From assembly GCF_014596525.1 (NCBI RefSeq), contig NZ_MSJP01000030.1, positions 1-50,825 of the forward strand: DNA of 50,825 nucleotides, in the 5' to 3' direction. Shown here piece after piece: positions 8,562 to 16,239 of the stretch. Each line of letters begins with the position of its first letter. Within the stretch, counting starts at the first letter, position 1. The notes below the pieces were generated by a model. The model did not search any database. It worked only from the letters and a program-made list of their open reading frames with translations, and had not been told where the DNA came from. This DNA comes from Streptomyces sp. CBMA291 (GTDB lineage: Bacteria > Actinomycetota > Actinomycetes > Streptomycetales > Streptomycetaceae). Position numbers and translations under genes: made by a program.

Positions 8562-9470
8562 GTGCCGCAGACCGGATACATCTACGTTCCCGCCCCGTCG
8601 GGGAAGCACCTCGAGATCGGGCTCGACGCCGGCCTGTGGGGCTGGCGCACCAGCGCGCTCGACCGGGCCGACTCCAGGCAGATCATCCGGAACCTCGTTC
8701 AAGGCGACTTCCTCGTCTTTGGGCACCGAGGCCCCAACAGCAGGGTGGCTCCGGGCGGATGGGCCGACGCCGCACTCCAGCGCGTGATCGTCGCGCAGAT
8801 CACCCGTCCGCTGTTCGAGGCGACGAACTACGTGTGGCCGGGTGACACCTACCCCGAGCGCATTGGATTCGACGTCCTCAGCGAGGAGGAGAACGTCACC
8901 GGTCCGAGCCTCGGCGCCGACGCCATGGAGGCCTTGCGCCTCTCCGCGAACAAGCAGGGCACCGCTGTCGTCTTCCAGGGCTCCGGAACACTCGTCAACC
9001 TCGCGGCCGAACCCCTCTCCACGCAGGACGGTTCGGGACTCGGCGACGTGAGTCACGACGGCGACACGAGCGCGGTGGCTCAGGTGCTCGTACGCCGCGA
9101 GCAGCAGAAGCTCCGCAGAGCCCTCATCGGGGCCCGCGCGACCCTCACGTGCGCCTTCTGCGGCCGTACGCTGCCCAGTCGACTCATCCGCGCGGCGCAT
9201 ATAAAGCGTCGCAGCGAGGCGAGTCGGCAGGAGCGTCTCAACCTGAACAACGTCCTGCCTGCCTGCCTGATGGGCTGCGACGAGTTGTTCGAGCATGGGT
9301 ACATATACGTGGGAGCCGACGGCACTGTCGCCGCGAGTCCTCACAGCTCAGCGACCAGCGACCTCCGGCGAATAGCCGACGGCATAGCCGGCCGGACAGT
9401 CTCCGACTTCGCACACCGCGCGGACTTCTTCCGTTGGCACCGAGAACGAACCGCCGGTATCAGCGCATAA
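8562..9470 (+). CDS. HNH endonuclease with PUA/EVE-like N-terminal half (putative modification-dependent nuclease)
   Basis: 302 residues. The C-terminal third is an HNH nuclease: a CAFCGRTLPSRLI zinc/knuckle, then AAHIKRRSEASRQERLNLNN, then the terminal His in LFEHGYIYVG, fitting the HNH_2-like pattern for metal-dependent DNA cleavage. The N-terminal half (about 30-115) reads like a PUA-superfamily reader (ASCH/EVE type): VQGDFLVFGHRGP, RVIVAQITRPLF, then an aromatic WPGDTYPERIGFDVL block. Known in other families: a base-flipping reader fused to HNH makes a type IV restriction enzyme; that this protein does so is inference. The GTG at 8562 has GAAGAG upstream. It is followed 179 bases later by a DUF3800 gene on the same strand. 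Both sit between tRNA-Arg and decayed genes, so horizontal origin is likely. Confidence 0.75.
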   Translation: MPQTGYIYVPAPSGKHLEIGLDAGLWGWRTSALDRADSRQIIRNLVQGDFLVFGHRGPNSRVAPGGWADAALQRVIVAQITRPLFEATNYVWPGDTYPERIGFDVLSEEENVTGPSLGADAMEALRLSANKQGTAVVFQGSGTLVNLAAEPLSTQDGSGLGDVSHDGDTSAVAQVLVRREQQKLRRALIGARATLTCAFCGRTLPSRLIRAAHIKRRSEASRQERLNLNNVLPACLMGCDELFEHGYIYVGADGTVAASPHSSATSDLRRIADGIAGRTVSDFAHRADFFRWHRERTAGISA

Positions 9471-9649
9471 CGGTCGCTCGCACGAGCAGCACGCCCCGCA
9501 CCCCGGCTCGACGTTGACACCCCACGCCTATCCCGGTGCAGCGCCATGCGTTCATACGTATCCGGTGCCGACGGGGCGGTCCCCATGACTTACAGAACGC
9601 CTGGCCGTCCCACGACGGCCGGGGCGAGACCGAAGGAGTCCACACTCCA

Positions 9650-10534
9650 GTGGCGCCCTCCAAACCGACCCCTACCGAGCCCGCGCCGACGAGTGCCGAC
9701 GCGGAGCACCGCATGGCGTTGCCCGCCGCCCACTACGGCCGGCTCCCCAAGCTTCACGTCTACATCGACGAGACCGGTGATCGCGGGTTCAGCACCGCGA
9801 GCCGCGCCCGGTCGCCCTTCTTCGCCATGACCGCCCTGATCGTCCCGCAGGAAGACGAGTGGAACGTCAAGATCACCGCTGGGGGGCTCAGGGCCTACGT
9901 GCACGGCGCTCAGCCACAGCAGGCCGTCAAACCCATCCACTGGGTTGATCATTTCAGGCCGAAGCGGCCCGAGCGCCGGGAGCACGCGGCACGAACCCTC
10001 GCGATGATGCCGAACGCGAAGGTCGTTCATGTCATCGCCCACAAGGACACCGTCAACAGCGACGACGGCATGCGGAAGGACCAGGGCCTCTTCTACAACT
10101 ACACGGCGCGCCTCCTTCTGGAGCGGGTGGCCTACACCGCGAAGCACTGGCCTGGCGGCGAGCGGCTCGCTCTCGTCCGTCTCGGCCTGGTCAAGCACAT
10201 GGACCACGCGGCGGCCGAGGCGGCTCTGAATGGCATGCGCCAGGACAGCGACTCATCGCTGTGGGGCGTCCCCTGGCAGCACATCTCGTGGCCACCCACA
10301 TGGGAGGGAACGCAGCGCGACGGAATCCAGCTCGCGGACCTTCACGCCGGACTCCTCAACACGGCGCTCAGTGGAGACCCTGCCGACTCCCGGTGTGCAC
10401 AGAACCTGCTGCTCTGCAGCCACCAGCTTCGTAGAAGCGCCACAGGCAAGCTGCTCGGCTACGGAGTGAAAATCATCGGAAACGCCGATTTCGTGACCAC
10501 TCGATGCTGGTGGGGTGAGTGGCAGGGGCAGTAG
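9650..10534 (+). CDS. DUF3800 domain protein
   Basis: 294 residues from the GTG at 9650 (AAGGAG 11 bases upstream); a later ATG at 9713 is the main alternative. The DUF3800 signature is clear: LHVYIDETGDRGFS near the start, then FFAMTALIVPQ, a central HWVDHF, and late acidic residues in DGIQLADLHAGLLN. The family has an RNase H-like fold with conserved acidic residues and is common in phage, integrative elements and defence loci; its activity is not established. Expected acidic positions are present, so it may be an active nuclease. Together with the preceding HNH gene it forms a two-gene unit closed by a large folded inverted repeat. Confidence 0.8.
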   Translation: MAPSKPTPTEPAPTSADAEHRMALPAAHYGRLPKLHVYIDETGDRGFSTASRARSPFFAMTALIVPQEDEWNVKITAGGLRAYVHGAQPQQAVKPIHWVDHFRPKRPERREHAARTLAMMPNAKVVHVIAHKDTVNSDDGMRKDQGLFYNYTARLLLERVAYTAKHWPGGERLALVRLGLVKHMDHAAAEAALNGMRQDSDSSLWGVPWQHISWPPTWEGTQRDGIQLADLHAGLLNTALSGDPADSRCAQNLLLCSHQLRRSATGKLLGYGVKIIGNADFVTTRCWWGEWQGQ

Positions 10535-10548
10535 AGCCCGTAAACGCG

Positions 10549-10650
10549 AAGAACCCCAAGGGGACTCCCGGGGGCTACAACCACCTCAAGGGTGGAAGGA
10601 TCCAGTTCCCTGGTTCAAGCCCTGCTCCCGGCAGCCCCTGAGGGGTTCTT
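10549..10650 (+). terminator. Large structured inverted repeat after the DUF3800 gene
   Basis: Outer arms AAGAACCCC (10549-10557) and GGGGTTCTT (10642-10650) enclose a second pairing AGGGG/CCCCT and two small hairpins (10581-10595, CCACC-TCAAG-GGTGG; and CCAG-TTCC-CTGG near 10602-10613). The result is a branched fold ending in TTCTTG. It most likely terminates the HNH-DUF3800 transcript. It also contains a GGTTCAAGCC motif resembling a tRNA T-loop, but no full tRNA can be drawn. Confidence 0.5.
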
Positions 10651-10754
10651 GCTTGCCATCCAAGACTAACCGAGATGCAACCTCGCATCCAGCGGTAGGC
10701 GTATAACGCTCGCTCTTCCACCCAAGCGGTCTCATGTCAGGCTGTGCTCATTGA

Positions 10755-10919
10755 ATCGCTGACGGGGATGCCGTCCACCTCGCCGAACGTGCCTGGCTGG
10801 TGATGGCACAGAGTCGTCCGCTATCGAGCTTGGTCATCGCGTGTACGGCATTCGTCGATGGGGTCGACAGTCCGGGGCCGCGGGAGAAGCTGGTGGCCGA
10901 CCTATACGGGCTCACCTGA
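10755..10919 (+). pseudogene. Orphan C-terminal gene fragment
   Basis: After a TGA at 10752 the frame reads 54 residues of protein-like sequence to a TGA at 10917-10919 (including HLAERAWLVMAQSRPLSSLV and ending REKLVADLYGLT), with no start codon at its head. It looks like the 3' end of a gene whose 5' part was lost. Family not recognised. Confidence 0.35.
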
Positions 10920-11062
10920 GAGATCTTCCGGGGTGAGGCGGTCATGGGCTCGTGTCGTAAGACGAGTTCCACACGGTGGCCGTCGTGTTCCTCCGCTTCC
11001 TCCGCGCGCTTCTCGCCGATCCGAGCGCGCCGCCCGAAGTTCGGCCGGCGTCCCGAGATCGT

Positions 11063-11802
11063 CAGGGGCGGTCGTCGTCCGCGGGAGGTTTGAGGGTTAC
11101 GCCGAGCGGGACTACGTGCCGTACGTATTCCTCGAAGTCGTGCGCGTCGTCCCTTCGCGTGAGGTCCGTCAAGGGGGCCGAGCGGCCATACCAGCCGGTC
11201 GTCGACGAAGGGGAACGCCCAGGGGGTCCCGGGGGGGGGCGCGCAGTCGCGCCGTGCCGTGCGGGGGAAGGCGGAGGGCGCTGGGGGGATGGCCAGCACG
11301 GCGGTCGGGCGGTCTTCGCCCGGGGGGGGCAGCACCAGTCTGGTCGGCTCCTCCACCGGCCACTCGCTGCCCGGCAGGATCAGATGCAGTCCGCGGGTGA
11401 GACCCGGGTCGCTGGGGACCCTCGCGGCCGACGGCGAGCCCGTCGCGTACTCGATGTCCACGGTGCCGCCCTCCACCGGGGCGGATTCCGGGAGGATCAC
11501 ATCCGTTTCGACCGGCCACCTCTTCTTCCGGGCACGCGCCCGCGCCGTCCTGCGCGCCGAAGAGGCTCAGGCCGAGCGCGGCCGTCAGAAGGAGAGCGGC
11601 GCTCGCGGGGACCCGTATCCGCCGCCGGAGGGGGACGCGCGGGATCTCGTCCTCGCGCGGGATCCCGTCCCCCGACGCCCTGCCCGTCGGCCTCCCCGTA
11701 TCCGGAAGGGGCGTTGACCAGCAGGTTTCCCGGCAGGACCGGGGGCAGGGAAACTGCTTGGACCTGGCAGGGCCCGTCATCCTCGGCGTGGCAGGAAGGG
11801 CT
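11063..11802 (-). pseudogene. Frameshifted gene for a single-pass membrane protein
   Basis: On the minus strand three frames join into one plausible protein: a head (EDDGPCQVQAVSLPPVLPG, LLVNAPSGYGEADGQG), then after a shift near 11650 a positively charged run plus a hydrophobic helix (RVPASAALLLTAALGLSLFG), then after a shift near 11560 a Pro-rich extracellular-like body (VETDVILPESAPVEGGTVDI, TRGLHLILPGSEWPVEEPT, GTPWAFPFVDDRLVWPLG), then after a shift near 11180 the tail (DLTRRDDAHDFEEYVRHVV ending PPADDDRP). A TAG sits just before the head and no start codon follows it. Shifts lie in or near short G/C runs, so assembly error is possible. Unknown family. Confidence 0.45.
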
Positions 11803-11913
11803 CTAGTCGCTCGGCCCCTCTCCTCCCGTGTGTTTCCGGTCAGGTTCACTCGACAGCGGGGTGGATCGTTCGTTTCCGGGACTCTTGAGGGCGGCGGCCG
11901 ACACAATGCGCGC

Positions 11914-12924
11914 ATGGACGAGGACTGGAAGCAACGGCTGGACGCCGCACGGGCGGGGCTTGTGCAGAGGGAGGACCCGGTCGCCTGGGTGACGGAGGTC
12001 GATGCCGCCGAGGCCGCGGTGAAGTACCCGGGGCTCAGTGTGCGCGGCGCGCTGTTCGGAGTGGCGGCGCAGGAGCCGGGCGAGCCGTGGCGGATCGTCC
12101 TGCCGGTCCGGACAGGGATGCCGCAGGAGACGCGGGACAGCCTCCAGTCGCACTTCTTCTTCCGGGCCAAGGACGAGACGGACGTTCCCGCCGAGCGGCG
12201 CGCGCTGATGGCCGCAGTGGACGTCCTGACCCGGGAGCGCGTCAACGACCTCGACGTCCTCGGCGTGCGGTACCGGGTGATCCGGGGCGACGAGTTCGCG
12301 CGCTCCAACGACAGCGGGCTCGAACCGCCCCGCCCCACCGACCCCGAGCCGGTCTTCCGCGTGTGGGAACGGCAGCCCGTGTCCCGCCGCTGTCCGGACA
12401 CGGGGCTGGTGCTCGATCCGGATCAGACGCGGGGACCGATGGCCGAGGCGCTGCGGTTCGGGATGCGGGACTTCCACTACACGGGGAAGCGGTACCCGTC
12501 CGGGGTCCGGGACGATTCGCGGAAGGCGATCCAGACCCATCCGGACATCGCGCTGCTGCCGGTCACCTACGGCATCGTCGAGCGCGAGGACGACGTGTGG
12601 CTGCCGCGCAGCGGGCTCGAACCGACCCCGCACGACGCGCGCCGGGGGCTGTACGACGATCTGACCGACCTCTGGGGCCGTATCTACGAGTGGGACGACG
12701 ACAAGCGGGAGCGGTACCGGCGGGCCGGTGAGCTGTTCCGGGCCGCCGGCAGCTCCGACGAGGCCACGGTCGACGGGCGGGTGTTCCGCATCTGCCGGGT
12801 CGAGCGGATGGTCCGGTTCGGTCCCGACGGGCCGGAAGGGCCCCGTCATTCGGACGTCGACGAGTACGACCCGACGACGATGCATCCCCGTATGGACGAC
12901 GACGGAACCCTGCACTACGACTGA
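11914..12924 (+). CDS. Conserved hypothetical protein (DUF5954-like)
   Basis: 336 residues starting MDEDWKQRLDAARAG. Soluble, highly charged, no signal peptide or membrane segment. I recognise the overall pattern of a streptomycete-restricted family annotated DUF5954: VRGALFGVAAQEPGEPWRI, RVIRGDEFARSNDSGLEPP, and the C-terminal FRICRVERMVRFGPDGPEGP. Function unknown. The internal ATG at 11914 is used because sequence upstream of it is not protein-like. The gene converges on ku, with a strong hairpin between them. Confidence 0.75.
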   Translation: MDEDWKQRLDAARAGLVQREDPVAWVTEVDAAEAAVKYPGLSVRGALFGVAAQEPGEPWRIVLPVRTGMPQETRDSLQSHFFFRAKDETDVPAERRALMAAVDVLTRERVNDLDVLGVRYRVIRGDEFARSNDSGLEPPRPTDPEPVFRVWERQPVSRRCPDTGLVLDPDQTRGPMAEALRFGMRDFHYTGKRYPSGVRDDSRKAIQTHPDIALLPVTYGIVEREDDVWLPRSGLEPTPHDARRGLYDDLTDLWGRIYEWDDDKRERYRRAGELFRAAGSSDEATVDGRVFRICRVERMVRFGPDGPEGPRHSDVDEYDPTTMHPRMDDDGTLHYD

Positions 12925-13005
12925 GCCGGGCCGACGGGCCGACAGGGCGGGGTCGTTCGGGGCGGGGCGGGGTGGGGCGGGAATCGACGGGGCGCCCTTG
13001 CGGCG

Positions 13006-13045
13006 ACCGCCGGGGAATGCCGGGTGTCCGGTGTTCCCCGGCGGT
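13006..13045 (+). terminator. Hairpin between the DUF5954-like gene and ku
   Basis: Perfect 12-bp stem (ACCGCCGGGGAA / TTCCCCGGCGGT) with a 16-base loop, followed by TTCTTCGTC on the plus strand. It is placed to serve both converging genes. Confidence 0.8.
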
Positions 13046-13104
13046 TTCTTCGTCTCAGGCCAGCGCCATGGCTGCGCGTCCAGACCCCGTGCGGCCTGCA
13101 CCTC

Positions 13105-14160
13105 TCAAGCCGTACGGCTGCGCGGCGGCGCCTTCTTCGGCGCGGATTTCTTCGTCGTGGCTCGCTTCGTCGTGGCCTTCTTCGGCGTGGCCTTCTTCGG
13201 CGTGGCTTTCGCCGTGGACCTCTTCGTCGTCGCCTTCGCCGCCGGTTTCGTGCCCGGTTTCGTGCCCGGCTTCGTGCCCGGCTTCGTGCCCGGCTTCGCC
13301 GCCGTCGGCTGCTTCTTCGCCGCGTCCGGCTCCTCCGGCGTCCCGCGTGGCTTCAGTTCCGTCACCACCGCGTCCTCGCCGCGCGCCTCCTTCGCCGCCC
13401 GTACGCTCCTTTCGAGCGCCGCCATCAGGTCGATGACCTGACCGCCCTTCTCCTCCCCCGCCTCCGGCGCCGCGACCTCCTCGCCGCCCTCCGCCTTCGC
13501 CGCGATCATCTCCTCCACGGCCGCCCGGTAGTCGTCGTGCAGGCTGTGGATGTCGACCTCCCCCAGGGTGTCCATCAGGGCGTCCGCCAAGTCGAGTTCG
13601 GTGTCCCGCACACGGACCGGGGTCTCCGGGGCCACTCCCTCGGGGGCGCGGATCTCGTCCGGCCAGAGCAGTCCGTGCATGGCGATGACGTCGCCGACCA
13701 CCCGGAGCATCCCCAGCCGCTCCCGTCCCCTGAGCGCGAACTTCGCCACGGCCACCTTGTCGCTTCGTTTGAGCGCCTCACGGAGCAGGGTGTACGGCTT
13801 GGCGGCGGGGACCCCGTTCGCCGAGAGGTAGTACGCCGCGTCCATCTGGAGCGGATCGATCTCCCCGGCGGGGACGAACGACACGATCTCGATCGTCCTC
13901 GCCGTGGGCAGCGGCAGCGCGGCCAGGTCCTCCTCGGTGACCGGGATCATGCTCCCGTCGGCCTCCTCGTACGCCCGGCCGATCTCCGCCGCGCCGACCT
14001 CCTCGCCGTCCAGCTCGCACACCTTCCGGTAGCGGATGCGTCCGCCGTCCTCCTTGTGGATCTGGCGGAAGGAGACGGAGTGGTTCTCGGTGGCGTTCAC
14101 CAGCTTGATCGGGATGCTGACCAGGCCGAAGGATATGGCGCCGTTCCAGATCGATCGCAC
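13105..14160 (-). CDS. ku: Non-homologous end-joining protein Ku
   Basis: Homodimeric ring protein that binds DNA ends and recruits the ligase/polymerase. 351 residues. The Ku core spans about 1-255: MRSIWNGAISFGLVSIPIKL at the N-terminus, RKVCELDGEEV, and RERLGMLRVVGDVIAMHGLL near 155-175. The C-terminal 95 residues are a Lys/Ala/Pro/Thr-rich basic tail with four PGTK repeats followed by KATPKKATPKKATTKR units, typical of DNA-binding extensions in streptomycete Ku. Divergent from the LigD-type polymerase gene with a 77-base shared promoter region, which ties the two into one repair locus. Confidence 0.96.
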   Translation of the reverse strand: MRSIWNGAISFGLVSIPIKLVNATENHSVSFRQIHKEDGGRIRYRKVCELDGEEVGAAEIGRAYEEADGSMIPVTEEDLAALPLPTARTIEIVSFVPAGEIDPLQMDAAYYLSANGVPAAKPYTLLREALKRSDKVAVAKFALRGRERLGMLRVVGDVIAMHGLLWPDEIRAPEGVAPETPVRVRDTELDLADALMDTLGEVDIHSLHDDYRAAVEEMIAAKAEGGEEVAAPEAGEEKGGQVIDLMAALERSVRAAKEARGEDAVVTELKPRGTPEEPDAAKKQPTAAKPGTKPGTKPGTKPGTKPAAKATTKRSTAKATPKKATPKKATTKRATTKKSAPKKAPPRSRTA

Positions 14161-14237
14161 GGTTCTTCCTCCCGGTCCTGCCCACCCGCACTCCGGACAA
14201 AAGATATGAATGGTGTGAATCGTGGGATTCTCATCGT

Positions 14238-15122
14238 ATGACGCCGATCACGGAGGTGGCGGGGCGGCGACTGGCGCTCAGCAACCTGGACAAGGTGATC
14301 CACCCGGCCACCGGCACCACCAAGGGCGAGCTGCTCCACTACTACGCCACCGCCGGAGCCGTACTCCTGCCGCATCTGCGCGATCGTCCGGTCTCGTTCC
14401 TGCGCTATCCGGACGGTCCCGACGGGCAGCTGTTCTTCAGCAAGAATCCGCCGCCGGGCACACCCTCCTGGGTGAGGACCGCCCCCGTGCCCCGCTCCGA
14501 GGACCCCGGGGCCCGGCAGGTGGTGGTCGAGGATCTGGCCTCGTTGATGTGGGCGGCGAACCTGGTCGTCGAGTTCCACACCCCCCAGTGGCGAGCCGCC
14601 TCCCCCGCCGTCGCCGACCGGCTCGTCCTCGATCTGGACCCGGGGCCGCCCGCGACGGTCGTCGAGTGCTGCCGGGTCGCGCTCCACCTGCGGGAACGGC
14701 TCGCCCAGGACGGTCTTGAGGCCTTCCCGAAGACCTCGGGCTCCAAGGGGCTGCACCTGCTGGTGCCCGTGGTGCCGACGCCCTCGGCGCGGGTCTCCGC
14801 CTACGCCCGGCGGCTGGCCGTCGAGGCGGAGGCGGCGCTGCCGGGGCTCGTCGTGCACCGGATGGCGCGGGCGCTGCGGGCGGGGAAGGTCTTCGTCGAC
14901 CACAGCCAGAACGCCGCCGCCAAGACCACCGCCACCCCCTACACCCTGCGGGCCAGAGCCCTGCCCACCGTCTCGGCCCCCGTCACCTGGGAGGAGGTCG
15001 AGAGCTGCGCCGACCCCACCGCCCTCACCCTCCTCATGGGTGACATCACCCCTCGCCTGGAGCGGTACGGGGAACTGCTGGCCCCACTCTTCACACCCGA
15101 GCGGGCGGGGAGCGTGCCATGA
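14238..15122 (+). CDS. LigD-type polymerase/primase domain protein
   Basis: 294 residues, the stand-alone polymerase domain of bacterial LigD (archaeo-eukaryotic primase fold), which fills gaps with ribonucleotides at broken ends. Seen: SNLDKVIHPATGTTKGELL at the N-terminus, RPVSFLRYPDGPDG, LVLDLDPGPPATVVE carrying the catalytic D-x-D near residue 136, PKTSGSKGLHLLVP near 163-176, and KVFVDHSQN near 217. No phosphoesterase or ligase domain is attached, so this organism splits LigD. The stop overlaps the next ATG (ATGA at 15119-15122), and an ATP-dependent ligase gene follows. Confidence 0.93.
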   Translation: MTPITEVAGRRLALSNLDKVIHPATGTTKGELLHYYATAGAVLLPHLRDRPVSFLRYPDGPDGQLFFSKNPPPGTPSWVRTAPVPRSEDPGARQVVVEDLASLMWAANLVVEFHTPQWRAASPAVADRLVLDLDPGPPATVVECCRVALHLRERLAQDGLEAFPKTSGSKGLHLLVPVVPTPSARVSAYARRLAVEAEAALPGLVVHRMARALRAGKVFVDHSQNAAAKTTATPYTLRARALPTVSAPVTWEEVESCADPTALTLLMGDITPRLERYGELLAPLFTPERAGSVP

Positions 15123-15328
15123 GGGGACGGGGCGGGGTGACCGTGAGGGAGCGGGGCGGGGTGACCGTGAGCGGGCGGAGTGGAGTGGCCGTGCGCGGAC
15201 GGTCTGGAGTGGCCGTGCGCGGGCGGAGTGGAGTGGCCGTGCGGCAGCGGATCCGGGTGGCCGTGAGGGGTGGGGCCGGGTGGGCCGCCCGCGAGGAGGG
15301 GCCTTCCCTCGCCGGTGGCCTCCCGTGA
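15119..15328 (+). CDS. Small repeat ORF bridging polymerase and ligase genes
   Basis: 69-codon frame whose ATG overlaps the polymerase stop (ATGA) and whose stop overlaps the ligase GTG (GTGA). Six 24-bp units give an eight-residue repeat, consensus GVAVRGRS, then AAREEGPSLAGGLP. The repeat is open in several frames, so coding is uncertain. The double overlap would couple translation of all three genes. Alternatively the repeat is an expanded spacer and the ligase is translated independently. No family recognised. Confidence 0.3.
   Translation: MRGRGGVTVRERGGVTVSGRSGVAVRGRSGVAVRGRSGVAVRQRIRVAVRGGAGWAAREEGPSLAGGLP
15130..15276 (+). repeat. 24-bp tandem repeat, about six units
   Basis: Units begin GTGACCGTGAG or GTGGCCGTGCG and continue GGGCGGAGTGGA with some drift. 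About six head-to-tail copies lie between the polymerase and ligase genes. Confidence 0.85.
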
Positions 15329-16239
15329 AGGGGGCCGTCGAGCCCGGTGGGCCCGTGCCGACCCCGCCCGTCGACGTCATGCGTCCCCGGCCCGCCGACG
15401 CACTCCCCGCGCAGTCCGAGCCGCCCCATGACCTCCAGTACTCGCTCAAGCTCGACGGGTTCCGCGCGCTGGCCTTCGTCCTCGGGGACGGGAAGACCGT
15501 CCTTCAGTCGCGTTCCCGCCGGAACCTCGCCCCCGAGTTCCCCGGCATCGCCGCGTATCTGGGGTCGCGGCTGCCGCCCGGCATCGTCCTCGACGGCGAA
15601 CTTTGCGCGTACCGGGAAGGTCGGCTGAGCTTCACCGATCTGCTGCGGTCGCCCGCCGAGCGGGAGAGGGAGGGCGTGCCCGTCTCGTACATCGCCTTCG
15701 ATCTGCTGGCCGTGCCCGGCCGGGACATCCGGGGGCTGCCGCTGCGCGACCGCTGGGAGCTGCTCGGCGCCGCCCTGCGCGAGACCGGACCGCCGCTCCA
15801 GCGGGTCCTGGCCACGCGCGACGAGCCGACCGCCCGCGACTGGTTCCGCGACCTACGGGGAACCGGCGTCGAGGGGATCGTCGCGAAGCGGCTCGACTCC
15901 GTCTACCGGGCGGGGCCCACCTGGGCCTGGCGCAAGATCCGGTACGCCGACACCTCCGACGGGGCGCTGCTCGCCCTCATCGGCCCGCCCGACCGGCCCA
16001 AGGCCCTGGTCGTACGGCTCTCCGACGGGCATACGGTGACCACCTCGCCCCGGCTGACCCCGGCCCAGGCCCACGAGGTGGGCGCGCTGGTGGCCGACCG
16101 CGCGGGTCCGCCCACGGTGGACCCCGAACACGGCCCCGTCCACCGGATCGACCCACCGGTCCGGGTCGAAGTCCGCCGCCGGGAGGGGCGCCGCCGGGAG
16201 GACGTCGCGGCGTTCGTGCGGGTTCGGGGGGAGGAGTGA
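15325..16239 (+). CDS. ATP-dependent DNA ligase (LigC/LigD-ligase type)
   Basis: 304 residues. The adenylation lysine is in motif I, YSLKLDGFRALAF, near residue 39; the ring motif VLDGELCAY, the mid motif IAFDLL, motif IV VEGIVAKRLDSVY near 185 and motif V WRKIRYADTSDG follow, then an OB-fold region to the C-terminus. Seals nicks with ATP, here as the ligation step of end joining with Ku and the polymerase. The GTG at 15325 is taken because it overlaps the preceding ORF; ATG at 15379 is the alternative. The frame runs open far upstream through the 24-bp repeats, so the true N-terminus needs protein data. Confidence 0.9.
   Translation: MKGAVEPGGPVPTPPVDVMRPRPADALPAQSEPPHDLQYSLKLDGFRALAFVLGDGKTVLQSRSRRNLAPEFPGIAAYLGSRLPPGIVLDGELCAYREGRLSFTDLLRSPAEREREGVPVSYIAFDLLAVPGRDIRGLPLRDRWELLGAALRETGPPLQRVLATRDEPTARDWFRDLRGTGVEGIVAKRLDSVYRAGPTWAWRKIRYADTSDGALLALIGPPDRPKALVVRLSDGHTVTTSPRLTPAQAHEVGALVADRAGPPTVDPEHGPVHRIDPPVRVEVRRREGRRREDVAAFVRVRGEE

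Noticed and set aside
10560..10640. Possible tRNA gene at the GGTTCAAGCC motif
   Set aside because: No acceptor, D and anticodon arms can be paired around it; treated as part of a structured terminator.
15130..15276. CRISPR array
   Set aside because: The 24-bp units are contiguous without unique spacers; the same holds for the other tandem arrays.
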